DNA of 64,000 bases from Parus major. Taxonomy: Eukaryota > Chordata > Aves > Passeriformes > Paridae. The stretch covers positions 8,395,433 through 8,459,432 of the forward strand of contig NC_031783.1 in assembly GCF_001522545.3 (NCBI RefSeq), given 5' to 3'. Below are positions 10,901 through 19,900 of this stretch, piece by piece. Numbering within the stretch: position 1 is the first letter of the stretch; each line of letters starts with the position of its first letter. Under the pieces are notes generated by a model that was not told the origin of the DNA, did no database searches, and saw only the letters and a program-made list of their open reading frames with translations. Both the position numbers and the translations under genes were made by a program.

Positions 10901-12750
10901 GTTTTATGAAGAATGTTGCCACTTTGCTAAGAGCAACAGAACATTTATGACTGTACAAACCCACTTTCTTTTTGGGCCAATACTTGCTGCTAGTTGGAAT
11001 ATTTACATTTTCCCAAGTGAAACACCAGGTGGTGACTGCAGCAGGGATCCCTGTACAGGATCAGCTCAGCTGCAGCACGGTGCTGCAGAGCCCAGGTTGT
11101 GCGTTTGATCCCTGTGTGGGCCCTACAATTAACAGCTGGATTTGATGATCCTTGTGGGTCCCTTCCAGTCCAGAATATTCTGTGGTCTGTGAATTATGAC
11201 ATGCTGAAATCCATCAGCTGATCCTGCTTCCCAACACCCAGTGGGGGCCCTCACTGACCTCAATGTTAGGAACAGGCAGAGCAGCCTGCAAAGCAGGAAA
11301 ACGCCCAAAAGGCTTTCAGTTCCTTAGCAGGAGGGTGCAAAGCTGCCCTCCTCTCTGCACTTACCTGTGACTCACTCCATGCTGATTCTGTCATCTTTTT
11401 TGTATCTGCTTTTGAACCTGGTTCTTCAGCAAAGTCCTGTGGTGGTACTTTTTTCAGTTTTTTCCTTTTTCTGTCACGCAGCACAGGATTACTATTGCAT
11501 AATGCCCCATCTACAGCATCCCCTGTAACACACTGAGCTCGCTCCACTTCACTCTCTTTGTTCTTTTTATTGCTTTCTAGTTGCATTTTTTGACTTTTGG
11601 AGGCACTGCCATTGTTCAAATAAACTTCTGAATATGTTGTTTCCTCCTCCTTTTTCTTCATCTTCTTCTTTTTCTTCTTACTGACTTCATTATTACCCTT
11701 GAAATTCTTCCTGTGTCTCTTTCCAGACAGCTCTTCTTCCTCAAGCTCAACTTCTTGCTTTGCTGGGAGATGTCTATCAGGAATGCTGTGACTGCAGTCT
11801 GGCTTATCTTCTTCACAGGTTGAGGAAGAAGTATCTTTTCTCTTCCTCTTCTTCTTCCTCTCTTTGATATACCCAAAGTTATTAATTTTGTCCTCTTCCT
11901 CTCTGTTTGTCAATGTAAATTCCCAGGAATTACATTTCTTCCTTTTTCTGAAGTCACTTAATGCAATGGGGCTACCAGGACCTCGATGTACATTGTCCTG
12001 ATTATCTCTCAGTGGTAAAAACCACTCAGACTTATCTTTCTTTTTCTCCTTCTTCTTTCTTCTCACACAAGTCTCCCCACCATTCTGGGCATGACCTGTG
12101 CCATAGTTTTCACCCATAAAAACTTCTTGTGAGAAGTATTTGTGGGTGTTTTTACAAACTTTGGCAGATTGCTTTTTTTCACTGTCCTGGATGTCCTGTA
12201 ATGAAAAACTGTGTTTCTTTTTTTTCTTTGTTACCTCACTACCCAACTCCAAATCCAAAGCAGTACTCTTCCTCTTTTTTTTAAAAGAGAATTCACTTCT
12301 ATTAGTAGAATCTCTGTGATGATTTGAAAGGTCCACGTCACTACTCTCATTATTCTCCAAGGAGAAATGACACTGGACATTTCTATTCTTCTTTTTGAGT
12401 ATTTTAACTTGTTCCTCTGATTCTTCTTGAAGTTGTAAATCCAGATGACCTTTTATATTCACAAAGCTTTCTAAATGAGGGTCTCTGAGTAATTCAGAGC
12501 CAACTTTCTTCTTCTTCTTCTTCTTCTTCTTCTTCTTCTTTTTCTTACTGTTCTTTGGTTGCGACTTGTATAAATACTCATCTTTTAAATCCTCCTTTTT
12601 CCTTGTCTTTGTTTTTTTCTTGAGATGGCCATTGTCCCCAGTTTTAATGACAGTTTGAACATCTTCCTCAATTTTAATGATTGTCTTCACCTTTTTCTTT
12701 TTCTGTACAGGCTCCTCCAGAAATTCTTTTCTCTTTTGCTTTATTATCAT
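4626..12750 (-). CDS. KNOP1: KNOP1, lysine-rich nucleolar protein 1 (complete CDS, four coding exons)
   Basis: KNOP1 (C16orf88, TSG118) is a basic nucleolar protein of poorly defined biochemical role. The joined minus-strand exons 12750-11365, 7809-7741, 7291-7214 and 4937-4626 are all in phase 0 and predict 614 residues. Residues 1-462, from one large exon, are a low-complexity lysine/glutamate domain with many KKKKK and KKKRK clusters resembling nuclear and nucleolar localisation signals. The C-terminus is conserved: VRRQALQEEIDRESGK, then KLGQWSTATFK and FFRLMGGFK (the SMAP, small-acidic-protein-like region), then NMALNKE and a tail ending SIKFED. The start is ATG 12748-12750, giving MIIKQKRK, close to the human N-terminus MITK. 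The human protein is about 458 residues, so the bird lysine-rich domain is clearly longer. KNOP1 shares its promoter with IQCK. Confidence 0.93.
4938..7213 (-). other. KNOP1: KNOP1 last intron
   Basis: A 2.3-kb GT-AG intron. Nothing beyond short chance reading frames was recognised. Confidence 0.8.
7214..7291 (-). CDS. KNOP1: KNOP1 third coding exon
   Basis: This 26-codon exon encodes VRRQALQEEIDRESGK and ITAFSSTVGQ. VRRQALQEEIDRESGK is, as remembered, identical to the mammalian protein. Splice sites are cactag/GTG and CAG/gtaatg, both in phase 0. Confidence 0.95.
7292..7740 (-). other. KNOP1: KNOP1 intron between third and second coding exons
   Basis: A 449-base GT-AG intron, AT-rich, with no recognised content. 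Confidence 0.85.
7741..7809 (-). CDS. KNOP1: KNOP1 second coding exon
   Basis: This 23-codon exon encodes DHLDGVIIVREKKGN and CDEVSIDK. It has an acceptor (ttttacag) and a donor (AAG/gtatgc) and is phase 0 at both ends. The acidic EKKGN...DEV...D pattern directly before VRRQALQEEIDRE is characteristic of KNOP1. Confidence 0.9.
9342..9374. repeat. perfect inverted repeat, 14-base arms
   Basis: AAGTGATACCCACT at 9342-9355 is repeated as its exact complement at 9361-9374, around the 5-base spacer GATTA. It lies in KNOP1 intronic DNA. Confidence 0.9.
11053..11193 (+). mobile_element. tRNA-Ile-headed, CR1-tailed SINE (TguSINE1-like)
   Basis: The left half resembles a decayed tRNA-Ile gene. CAGCTCAGCTGCAGCACGG aligns with the TAGCTCAGTTGG A-box region and GCGTTTGATCCCTGTG with the B box. 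From about 11131 it switches to a CR1 3' tail (GATGATCCTTGTGGGTCCC, TTCCAGTCCAGAATATTCTG), ending in degenerate ATTCTRTG units. This architecture matches the passerine SINE family mobilised by CR1. It lies antisense in a KNOP1 intron. The left boundary is approximate and no target-site duplication was established. Confidence 0.75.
11365..12750 (-). CDS. KNOP1: KNOP1 first coding exon (large lysine-rich exon)
   Basis: This exon has 462 codons. The acceptor (ctttttta then g, complement of plus 12752-12753) leaves one UTR base before the ATG. The donor at 11364 reads TCACAG/gtaagtg. The frame stays open past the donor to 11266, but those codons lose the basic composition and are read as intron. 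A 14-lysine run at residues 69-82 is encoded by a nearly pure triplet repeat. Confidence 0.93.
12505..12546 (-). repeat. KNOP1: coding triplet repeat for 14 lysines in KNOP1
   Basis: On the plus strand this is eleven uninterrupted CTT units at 12508-12540 with TTT/CTT at the edges. On the coding strand it reads AAG/AAA for K69-K82. It is a likely length-variable microsatellite inside a coding exon. Confidence 0.9.
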
Positions 12751-13431
12751 TCTAAAAAAGGAAATGAAGATGTTAGTGAACTGCTTCAAAGAAATGATGC
12801 AAGTCCTAATCTACTTGGTTTTTCTTCATTCTGACCATTCCTTATCTCCCACTGTCCCTGACACTTTCTGATTTCAGTCTGCTTTCAATGATGGGGAACC
12901 AGAATATACTGACTTACAGACACATACAGAAAATTCTGTTTACTGGGATGATTCTTTTTATCGTGTTGTTTAGTACCTTAATCTAGAGTTAGCTTGCAAG
13001 GCTCTGTGTTTCCCAGCAGCAGATAATAAGGTTTTTACAGAAATATCCTCTAAAAATCTTTCTGAAATGCAAAACATGACCATGTGTATATATACAGATA
13101 CAATTAAGAGTGGTTTTCCAGACACCTGTGACTTTTCACTTAACACTGAACTTCACATCACTTTACTGCCCACTCAGCATTAAAAGATCCTTCCAAGGCA
13201 CCTGAATTATTAACTTGAATTTCCATCTATCTGTGATTTCTTATCTTTGCTCTCCGTTTCTTTTCTCAGGACACTTTTGCCAATGAACTGATTACAACAG
13301 AGAAGCCTTTAGCACCCACTTGCTAGGAAACTCAATTATTCCTACTTGGTTTGCAAGAATACACAGGATGTCAACGAGGCACCCTACCAAATCCCCGTAA
13401 GGAACACCCAGGCTAGCGCGGCCCCTCTCCC

Positions 13432-13456
13432 GTCTGTCTGTCTGTCTGTCTGTCTG
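13432..13456. repeat. (GTCT)n tetranucleotide repeat
   Basis: About six uninterrupted GTCT units at the edge of the CpG island, inside KNOP1 intron 1. Confidence 0.9.
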
Positions 13457-13619
13457 GGCCTCCCGCCGGGGCCGCGGTGCCGCAGCTCAGCCGTGCCCGG
13501 CCGGGGCTGAGCCGGTCCCGGGGCTCACGGCGCCCACGCCCGGCTGCACACCGCGGGGAGGGGGCGCCGGCCCGAGTCCCGCCCCGCTCGGCGGCAGCTC
13601 CCGGCACGGCCCGGGGCGG

Positions 13620-13735
13620 CCGCCAGCGCATCCCGTGCGGGCCGTGCCGTGCGGACCGGACCGGACGGTGCCGTGCCGTGAGAGCCGTCCCGTGTGGGCC
13701 ATCCCATGAGGGCCGTGCCGTGAGGGCCATGCCGG
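13620..13735. repeat. degenerate GCCGTGCCGTG-type short tandem repeats
   Basis: Variants of GCCGTGCCGTG and GAGGGCC(G/A)TGCC recur about six to eight times in roughly 115 bases. They keep several overlapping frames open on both strands and explain the long spurious ORFs here. Confidence 0.65.
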
Positions 13736-13746
13736 GCCGCGCTCAC

Positions 13747-13830
13747 CTCTCGCGCCACGTGCAGCGCGCGCCACCGCCCCGGAAGCGATCGCGCCCGCCC
13801 CGCCCCGCCCCGCGCAGGCGCTGTCGGAGC
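13747..13830 (-). other. KNOP1: KNOP1 noncoding first exon (5'UTR)
   Basis: Inferred from the minus-strand donor GCGAGAG/gtgagc and the 12753 acceptor directly before the KNOP1 ATG. The 5' limit is not visible; 13830 is only an approximate outer bound set by the IQCK start. Confidence 0.5.
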
Positions 13831-13831
13831 C

Positions 13832-13845
13832 GTTGCCGCGGCAAC
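13832..13845. promoter_or_regulatory. palindromic RFX X-box, GTTGCC-GC-GGCAAC
   Basis: A perfect inverted repeat matching the RFX consensus GTNRCC N(0-3) RGYAAC in both half-sites, 16 bases upstream of the IQCK start codon. RFX factors drive many ciliary genes through such sites close to the start of transcription. Function here is inferred from sequence and position. Confidence 0.75.
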
Positions 13846-13860
13846 GCGCGGGACGCGGCA

Positions 13861-13906
13861 ATGGCGGCGGATGAGTCGCGGCCGAGCGGCACCGGGTTCG
13901 CCGCAG
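13861..13906 (+). CDS. IQCK: IQCK exon 1 (coding part)
   Basis: ATG at 13861 opens MAADESRPSGTGFAA. The donor is GCCGCAG/gtggga, phase 1. MAA matches the family start, but the rest of this exon is poorly conserved. Confidence 0.75.
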
Positions 13907-16900
13907 GTGGGAGCCCCGGCTCCGCTCGGAGCCTCCCGGACAGGGGTTCCGCGCTGCCTCCCCGAGCCCTCTGGGCTCTTCAGGCCGCCGCTCCCCGCTG
14001 CCCGGCCAGCCCCGCCCTCAGCCGGGTGCGAGGCTGTGCCCGCCCCACACCGGCTGCCCAAAGCCGCCTCTCTGTCCCCCCGCACCAAGGCCGTGAGCGT
14101 TTCTGCTCATGGGCGTGATGTTGCTTTAATGTCACAACTTCCCCAGAGACACGGCCCGAGTGTGTTCCTGCTGCAGCCGGGCCGTTCCGCCAGTGTCGGG
14201 GTCTCTGTGGGCTCCCCTGGCGGGGTGCGCTCTAATAACCGGGTCCGAACCGCCCTGCGGAGCCACACCGGCCGCCGAGCCGGTACACAAATTAAATGGA
14301 TACAAAACATCGATCCTCAGAGCGCCATTCCAATAGCAAAGCCCTTGACTCCGGCACGCTGAGATGGGAGAGCTGGGAGACTGCAATGCTGCAGCTCCCC
14401 AATGGGGCTCTCCTCACTCGGTACCTCCTAATGCCAAAGTGGGAACTTCCATTAAAATGACATTTTCCAGCGGGGTCAGGCTGAGTGTTCTGGCTCAAGC
14501 CCCCTGTGGCACACATGGCTTTGGGATGCCGCTCATCCTCCGTGCAGTGCTGGAACTGAGCCTGCTCCCTTGGGCTCAGCGCTCTCTCTTGTGGGATCTG
14601 TAGGTTTTCTCATCCCAAATTCGTTGTCTTGGTCCTTTATTTTTAGCCTGAGTCACTCAGTAATCCTTGAGGGTCATGTACAGCTTTTAATTCGTCGGTT
14701 TTTTGTGTGTTTAGGTTTATTTGTTTTCTTTCCTTTTTTTAAATTTTCTTTTTTAAGTGGAGACTGTAATACTTGGCAATGTTTGTGGGATTTAATTGCT
14801 TAAAGACGAATCCACTATTAAATCCACCATATAATCTTGTCTACTAGTAAAAACAATGGTTTCTTCTGTGCGAGCATGTGCATTTTACTTATGTTGAAGT
14901 ATTTTGAATTTTTATTTTGGTTAAAAACCTTTTTCCCAATAAAGGGTTATTTTGTCAGTGAGAACTTTGCACTTGACTTAAAGCTCTGGAGAGGACATGA
15001 CAAGAGTCTCTAAAGTTCTTGCTTGTTTTAAAATGTTAGATTTCATGTTAAACAAATATTTATTGCATACTAATTTTGTTCTTTCAAACCTAAATAAAAA
15101 CCTTAAAAAATTATGTTGGTTTAGAGGAAATATTGTTTAGGGTCTCCTGAGAAATGTTTTTTTTTTTTACTTTTAGAGCATGAAGCTCAATTTTTAGATG
15201 TTCCTCAATCAAAACAAGGATCAGTAAGTACAGTTCAAGTAAAAAATCTGCATAGTGATGGATTTAAAATATTTGAAACAGCTAAATGGGAAAATTAGAT
15301 ACCCACAGGGTAGAATCATTCATAAAATGAAGCTATTATATTTCAAACAACTTCTTTGAACCAACAAATATAATATTCCTAATAATTGCTTGTATTTGAA
15401 GCAACTTGGGTAAAGCTAACACGAAAAGTTTCTTTTCTTTGAAAGGTGAATGTCAGGACTTCTGAACAACATGAAAGAGATATATAAGCTTCTGAGTGGA
15501 AAACACTTTTCCAGAAAATGTTATCAGTATTAATTTCCAAACGATTGCTATTTCTTACAATGGATACAGTATTTTTAAAATTGTGGTATCTCATCATATT
15601 CTCTCAAAAGGAGTCATATACCTTCTGTTAGGTTTGGATGATTTTACTGTGCTGGAAAATGCAGAAGTTTTTAAAGTATAGTTATATATTTTTAATTATT
15701 CAGAAAATAAATAAATAATGCAGTGTTTAAATAAGAAATTATAATTCTATAATTTTTAGCTGTATATTTTTTTTCCATTGAATTGGTGTGTATTTTTTTA
15801 TCTTGTCTGCTGGGGTATTTAGGCAGGATACATTTATTTTGAACAGGTGCCTTTGGAAAGAGCAAAGTTGCAGCCATTACTTATGGAACAACTTTTTTCT
15901 GACCCTGCAACCCAGTATCGGGTTCCCACACTTGGGGAAGCCCCCTCTGGAGACCCCCCTGATCCAAAAAAATGTAAGTAGGAGTATATTTGCTGTGATT
16001 GTTTTTCTTGCATATGGCAAGGGTTTTGAATTTATTTAATTTAGAGTGTTAACAGCAACAACACCTTTGGTTGTGTGGAATTTGCGTGGTTAGGCCTCTG
16101 CTCTGAAAACTGGGAGATTGGCCACTTGGTCAATGGAAGAAATATCAACCTTTGCATTAAAAACCAATAACATTGACTAGTCAAGGTAGATCTGTGCATT
16201 TCTGAATAAGTGACTTTTTATTTAGTCACTTAAATTAGAAATAACAGGCATTTCTACCTCTGATTTAATAATGCAAAACTAGGATCAATAGACTAAGTAG
16301 AAAATTGAATTTGCAAACTGCTGTCAGAATACTGTCTTTACCCATCTGATTACAGACTAGAATGGAAACAGCTCTGAAGTTTTGTTGTTTCACTTTTACC
16401 AATTCCTATACTTTATAATAAATTAAGCAAGCAGCAATGTGTTTTTATTATGCATTTTAGACCTTCATTTTGTCTTCTCTTCCATTAATTCTCGCTCATT
16501 AGGAATTCCTGGTGCAAGTCAGAAGCAGTGTTACCCTTGGCTTTTATAAATAGTGTCCTCCCAATTATGAGCATTTCCTGGCAGTATATGAACCAATTAA
16601 AGGTATAAAGCTGAGAATAAATTCAGTGTTGCAGCTGTGTTGCCAGAAGAGAACACTCTATGATTTAATCTTTGCTGATCACACCAAGACCTCAATACTT
16701 CCCGAATGGAGAGAGAGGTGCCAAGCCAGACAGCCCTCAGAGAGGGGAAAGCTGGATATATGGAGTTGTGTTAAATTCTCTGAAGGATCTGGCAAGTATG
16801 AAGCAATTATGACAAAGAAATCACAGCACCACTAAAATATAACCTTTGGTTTTTCCTCTGTCTAGAAATTTAGTTTTATGACTAACTCTGATAATGCAGA

Positions 16901-19900
16901 TTGTAAAGGGCATGAGATACCAAAGTGGTCTAACTGCAACAGTGCTGAGTTCAGCACAGGCTAATTTCTTCCTGTCAGGGTAAATTAATTCACAAAACTT
17001 TTCACTTCTGTGACTAAACTGCTTCTGGTGTATGAGCTTATTCACTCAAAACTAAATCTGACATATCTGAAGCACAATGAGTTTGCAGTGTTGGTGCACC
17101 TTTAGTTTGAAATTTACTCAACTTTGTGTTGTGTTGGCTGAGGAGAAGACAGACCTGTGGCTGAAGGGAACAAATCTGCTTTGTCCAAGCTGTGATGACA
17201 AAATGACTGGTGCTGACTCTGTGATATCTAATGGTTGTGTGTTTGTGAAATCCAAGTGCTTAGCTGTAGGTGAAGGCTGTCCTGTTTTGTTCAGGTTCTC
17301 CTCGAGAATACTTGGAGTTTTACATATTCCCAGTGCTCTTACCCGGACTGGCTGCTCTTGTGGAAGAAGCAGAGAAGGAGAAGTGCTTTGAGGTTAGTTT
17401 GTAGTTTTCATTTCAAATCACTGGCAGGAAGTTACAGCCTTTTTTTTCACAGGCAGTATTTTTTTTTAATTTGGTCTTTTGCAAGAAAACCAACCACAAT
17501 CATACGATATAACATAGCATGGGTTGTTTTGGATTTGGTTTTAAATGTTATTTGCTCCAGTAACTCAGAATAGGTTACATTCTACATGAACTTGATCATT
17601 ATGACAATCTCTAGGTCCCTACAAATCCTCCTTAAATATCTGATTGTATCTAGCCTAAATGGTGTTGTGTTGTGTTTTAGAGGAGCAGGTTTCCTTTCAG
17701 ATTAATACATTTCACTCATTTGAGGGTGATGTACAGAACTTGAATTTTACTTTGTGACTCAATTATTTTTGCTGGTCTGGCATTGTAATAGAGATAAATT
17801 TTCTATTTTAGCTTTTCTTTGTAAATTCCATTTAACTGGAAGACACAGTATCAAGCATGAATGAACTTATAAAAATGCAGATTTAAAAATAATTATTTGC
17901 TACATGTGTTTTTATAAATTTGTTTTCAGTGTATATCTGGAGAGAAATTCCTCATTGTCTGTAGGAAATGCTTAAAAACCCACTAGAAATTGTGCAAAAT
18001 ATGGCACAAATACATTCCTCATTGTATTGCTGCAGCCTAGCAGAGCCCCAGCAATAGCTTAGGTACTGGGAGCTGGAGGGATTCCCATCATTTCTGCTAT
18101 TTTCTCAAACCATGGCAATTTGAATTTCAGATCCAAATCCGTACATTCAATACCAGTTATTTCAGATTTTCCTTGGTCTTCATGAAATCTGTGTGTGTCT
18201 ATAAACTGATGGATGTACAGGTGTATATATATCTCTAAGCTGTGATGAATACAGATGAAATTGGAAAATGGCTCACTTACATGACATCTGTCTGTCATTC
18301 CTGCCATCACATTTACATTACCTAGCCAAGAACAGATTGAACATATATATTATTCATCACACTTTTAATAAAATCTATATTGATTTTTTTTTTTTAAAGC
18401 ATGTATCCTTTAAGAAGAAGGCATGTCCTACAAGTGGCTTAAAATACAGGCTTTGATAGATGTTAGCTATTTCTGAAGACAATAAAACTTAGATATAAAG
18501 GTATTTTAAAAAATATTAAAATTCTTAGAAATATTTCCTTTTCAAACTCAGAACAAATCTAAGATTACTTTGTCTATTTTTAATCTGAGAAATTTTGCAG
18601 ATTTTAGTGATATTTATATTAGAAAGTGTCCATGCTGAAAATGGATTTTGTATAGGTCTGTGTGCTGCTTTGTAGAAAACTACTAAAAGGAATTATTTTC
18701 TAATGTACAGAAACTTGATAAAAATGAGTTCATCTTATAGAAAACACACTTATGTGGAAAGATGCCCTGCTACTGGGGAGCCAAGTTTAGAAAAGCAAGC
18801 TGATGTCAGGTGATAGTTTTCCACTGTGACCTCATTTCTTCCTCCTTTTGAAGAATAACTAGGCAAACAATAGCTGTTTATGCTTGCCATATAATTGAGT
18901 ATTTGTGTTCTTTTCCATTACTGTCCAGGTGCTTGTACTTGCACATTCTGTTTCGTCCTCTGACATAAAATGTGGTTTTAGTTATCCTTTAGATTGGTAG
19001 GAAATGTGTTGTATGGATTTGGAGGGGAAAAACCCCAACTTGATATCATTTGTGTTAAAATGGCTAATGAAGAACTTGAACTGAATTTTAGGATCAAAAG
19101 CAGAGTCCTTAGAAACCCAAAGTAAGAATAGGGAGAAAGGATCTTGTGATAAACACATTGAAATACAACTTCCAAAAATAAGAGGACAACAAAGATTGAA
19201 AAGATTCATGGAATTCATGAGACAACAGGACATGAAGAAGATTAATTGTGATTAAACTAACTGAAATCATGAAGGATGAGAAAAGAATACTGAGTTTGAA
19301 TTCTGGCTAGACATGGGTCATTAAAGCCTGTAAAGGGCAGTTGTATAGAATAAACCAGGGGAAGATAAATGGAAGAAGCCCTGGGAGGAAGGGAGGAATA
19401 CTCAAACTGACTGCAATCAATGTTGAATGAGCCCAGGAGGAGAGAGAGGGAATGGCGAGAGAGAATGATGAGTGTGATTTTGATGAGAGGGACTAAAGGT
19501 TTTCATGTTTTGAAAGGAAATTAAGATGAATGGGAAGGAAAAGTTAAATAGGAGAGGTTTTGAGCAATTGAAATTGTGTTAAGGAAGATCAGATCCTGGG
19601 GCCAGCAGAGGAATTCAAGGAAGAACCCAGAGAAGGTGCATCTGGAGAGGAAGAATTGGACAATCACCTGGGAAAGTCAGGAAAGGGAAGTGGTTATGCT
19701 GGAAGTGGGGATTTGTGTGGGAAAGATCTTTTTTGAAAGGTGCTAAAGAGGCATAACAATTTACACATTTAATTTAAAATAGCCTCTCTTGCATTATGTG
19801 ATCTGAAAAGCCGAAGCCTAGAAAAACCAGCAGCTGCTAGATATATGTGCAGACTTCAAACTGACATAAAGATGAGAAAAGTCTGCAGAAGCCTCATTTT

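Larger units (their letters stand above)
7810..11364 (-). other. KNOP1: KNOP1 intron with SINE and inverted repeat
   Basis: A 3.6-kb GT-AG intron. It holds a moderately GC-rich, stop-poor patch around 8240-8560 with no recognised protein, a perfect inverted repeat at 9342-9374, and the tRNA/CR1 SINE near 11053-11193. Confidence 0.8.
12754..13746 (-). other. KNOP1: KNOP1 first intron
   Basis: The intron runs from a GAG/gtgagc donor at 13747/13746 to the acceptor before the start codon. Its promoter-proximal end (13400-13746) is CpG-rich, with a TCTG tetranucleotide run and degenerate GCCGTGCCGTG-like repeats. The remainder is AT-rich and unremarkable. Confidence 0.7.
13400..14300. promoter_or_regulatory. 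CpG island with bidirectional KNOP1/IQCK promoter
   Basis: A dense CpG block in AT-rich surroundings, containing the KNOP1 first-exon donor (13747, minus strand) and the IQCK start codon (13861, plus strand) only 114 bases apart. Both genes must start transcription in or very near that gap, so the two first exons overlap or nearly touch. Visible sites are an E-box CACGTG at 13756-13761, repeated GC boxes (CCCCGCCCCGCCC) around 13797-13811, and a palindromic X-box at 13832-13845. No TATA box was seen. Confidence 0.85.

Noticed and set aside
11053..11125. Possible tRNA-Ile gene
   Set aside because: A and B boxes are decayed, the cloverleaf arms do not pair properly, and it continues directly into a CR1 tail, so it is the head of a SINE.
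11266..11364. Continuation of the large KNOP1 reading frame
   Set aside because: A strong donor (CACAG/gtaagtg) at 11365/11364 and the phase-0 match to the next exon show that the frame beyond it is intron.
12751..12789. Upstream methionine adding 13 residues to KNOP1
   Set aside because: It lies beyond a good acceptor at 12752-12753, and MIIKQKRK matches the mammalian N-terminus.
13477..14118. Long overlapping reading frames on both strands at 13.4-14.4 kb
   Set aside because: They come from high GC content and short GC-rich repeats in the CpG island; composition is Arg/Pro/Ala/Gly-rich without domains.
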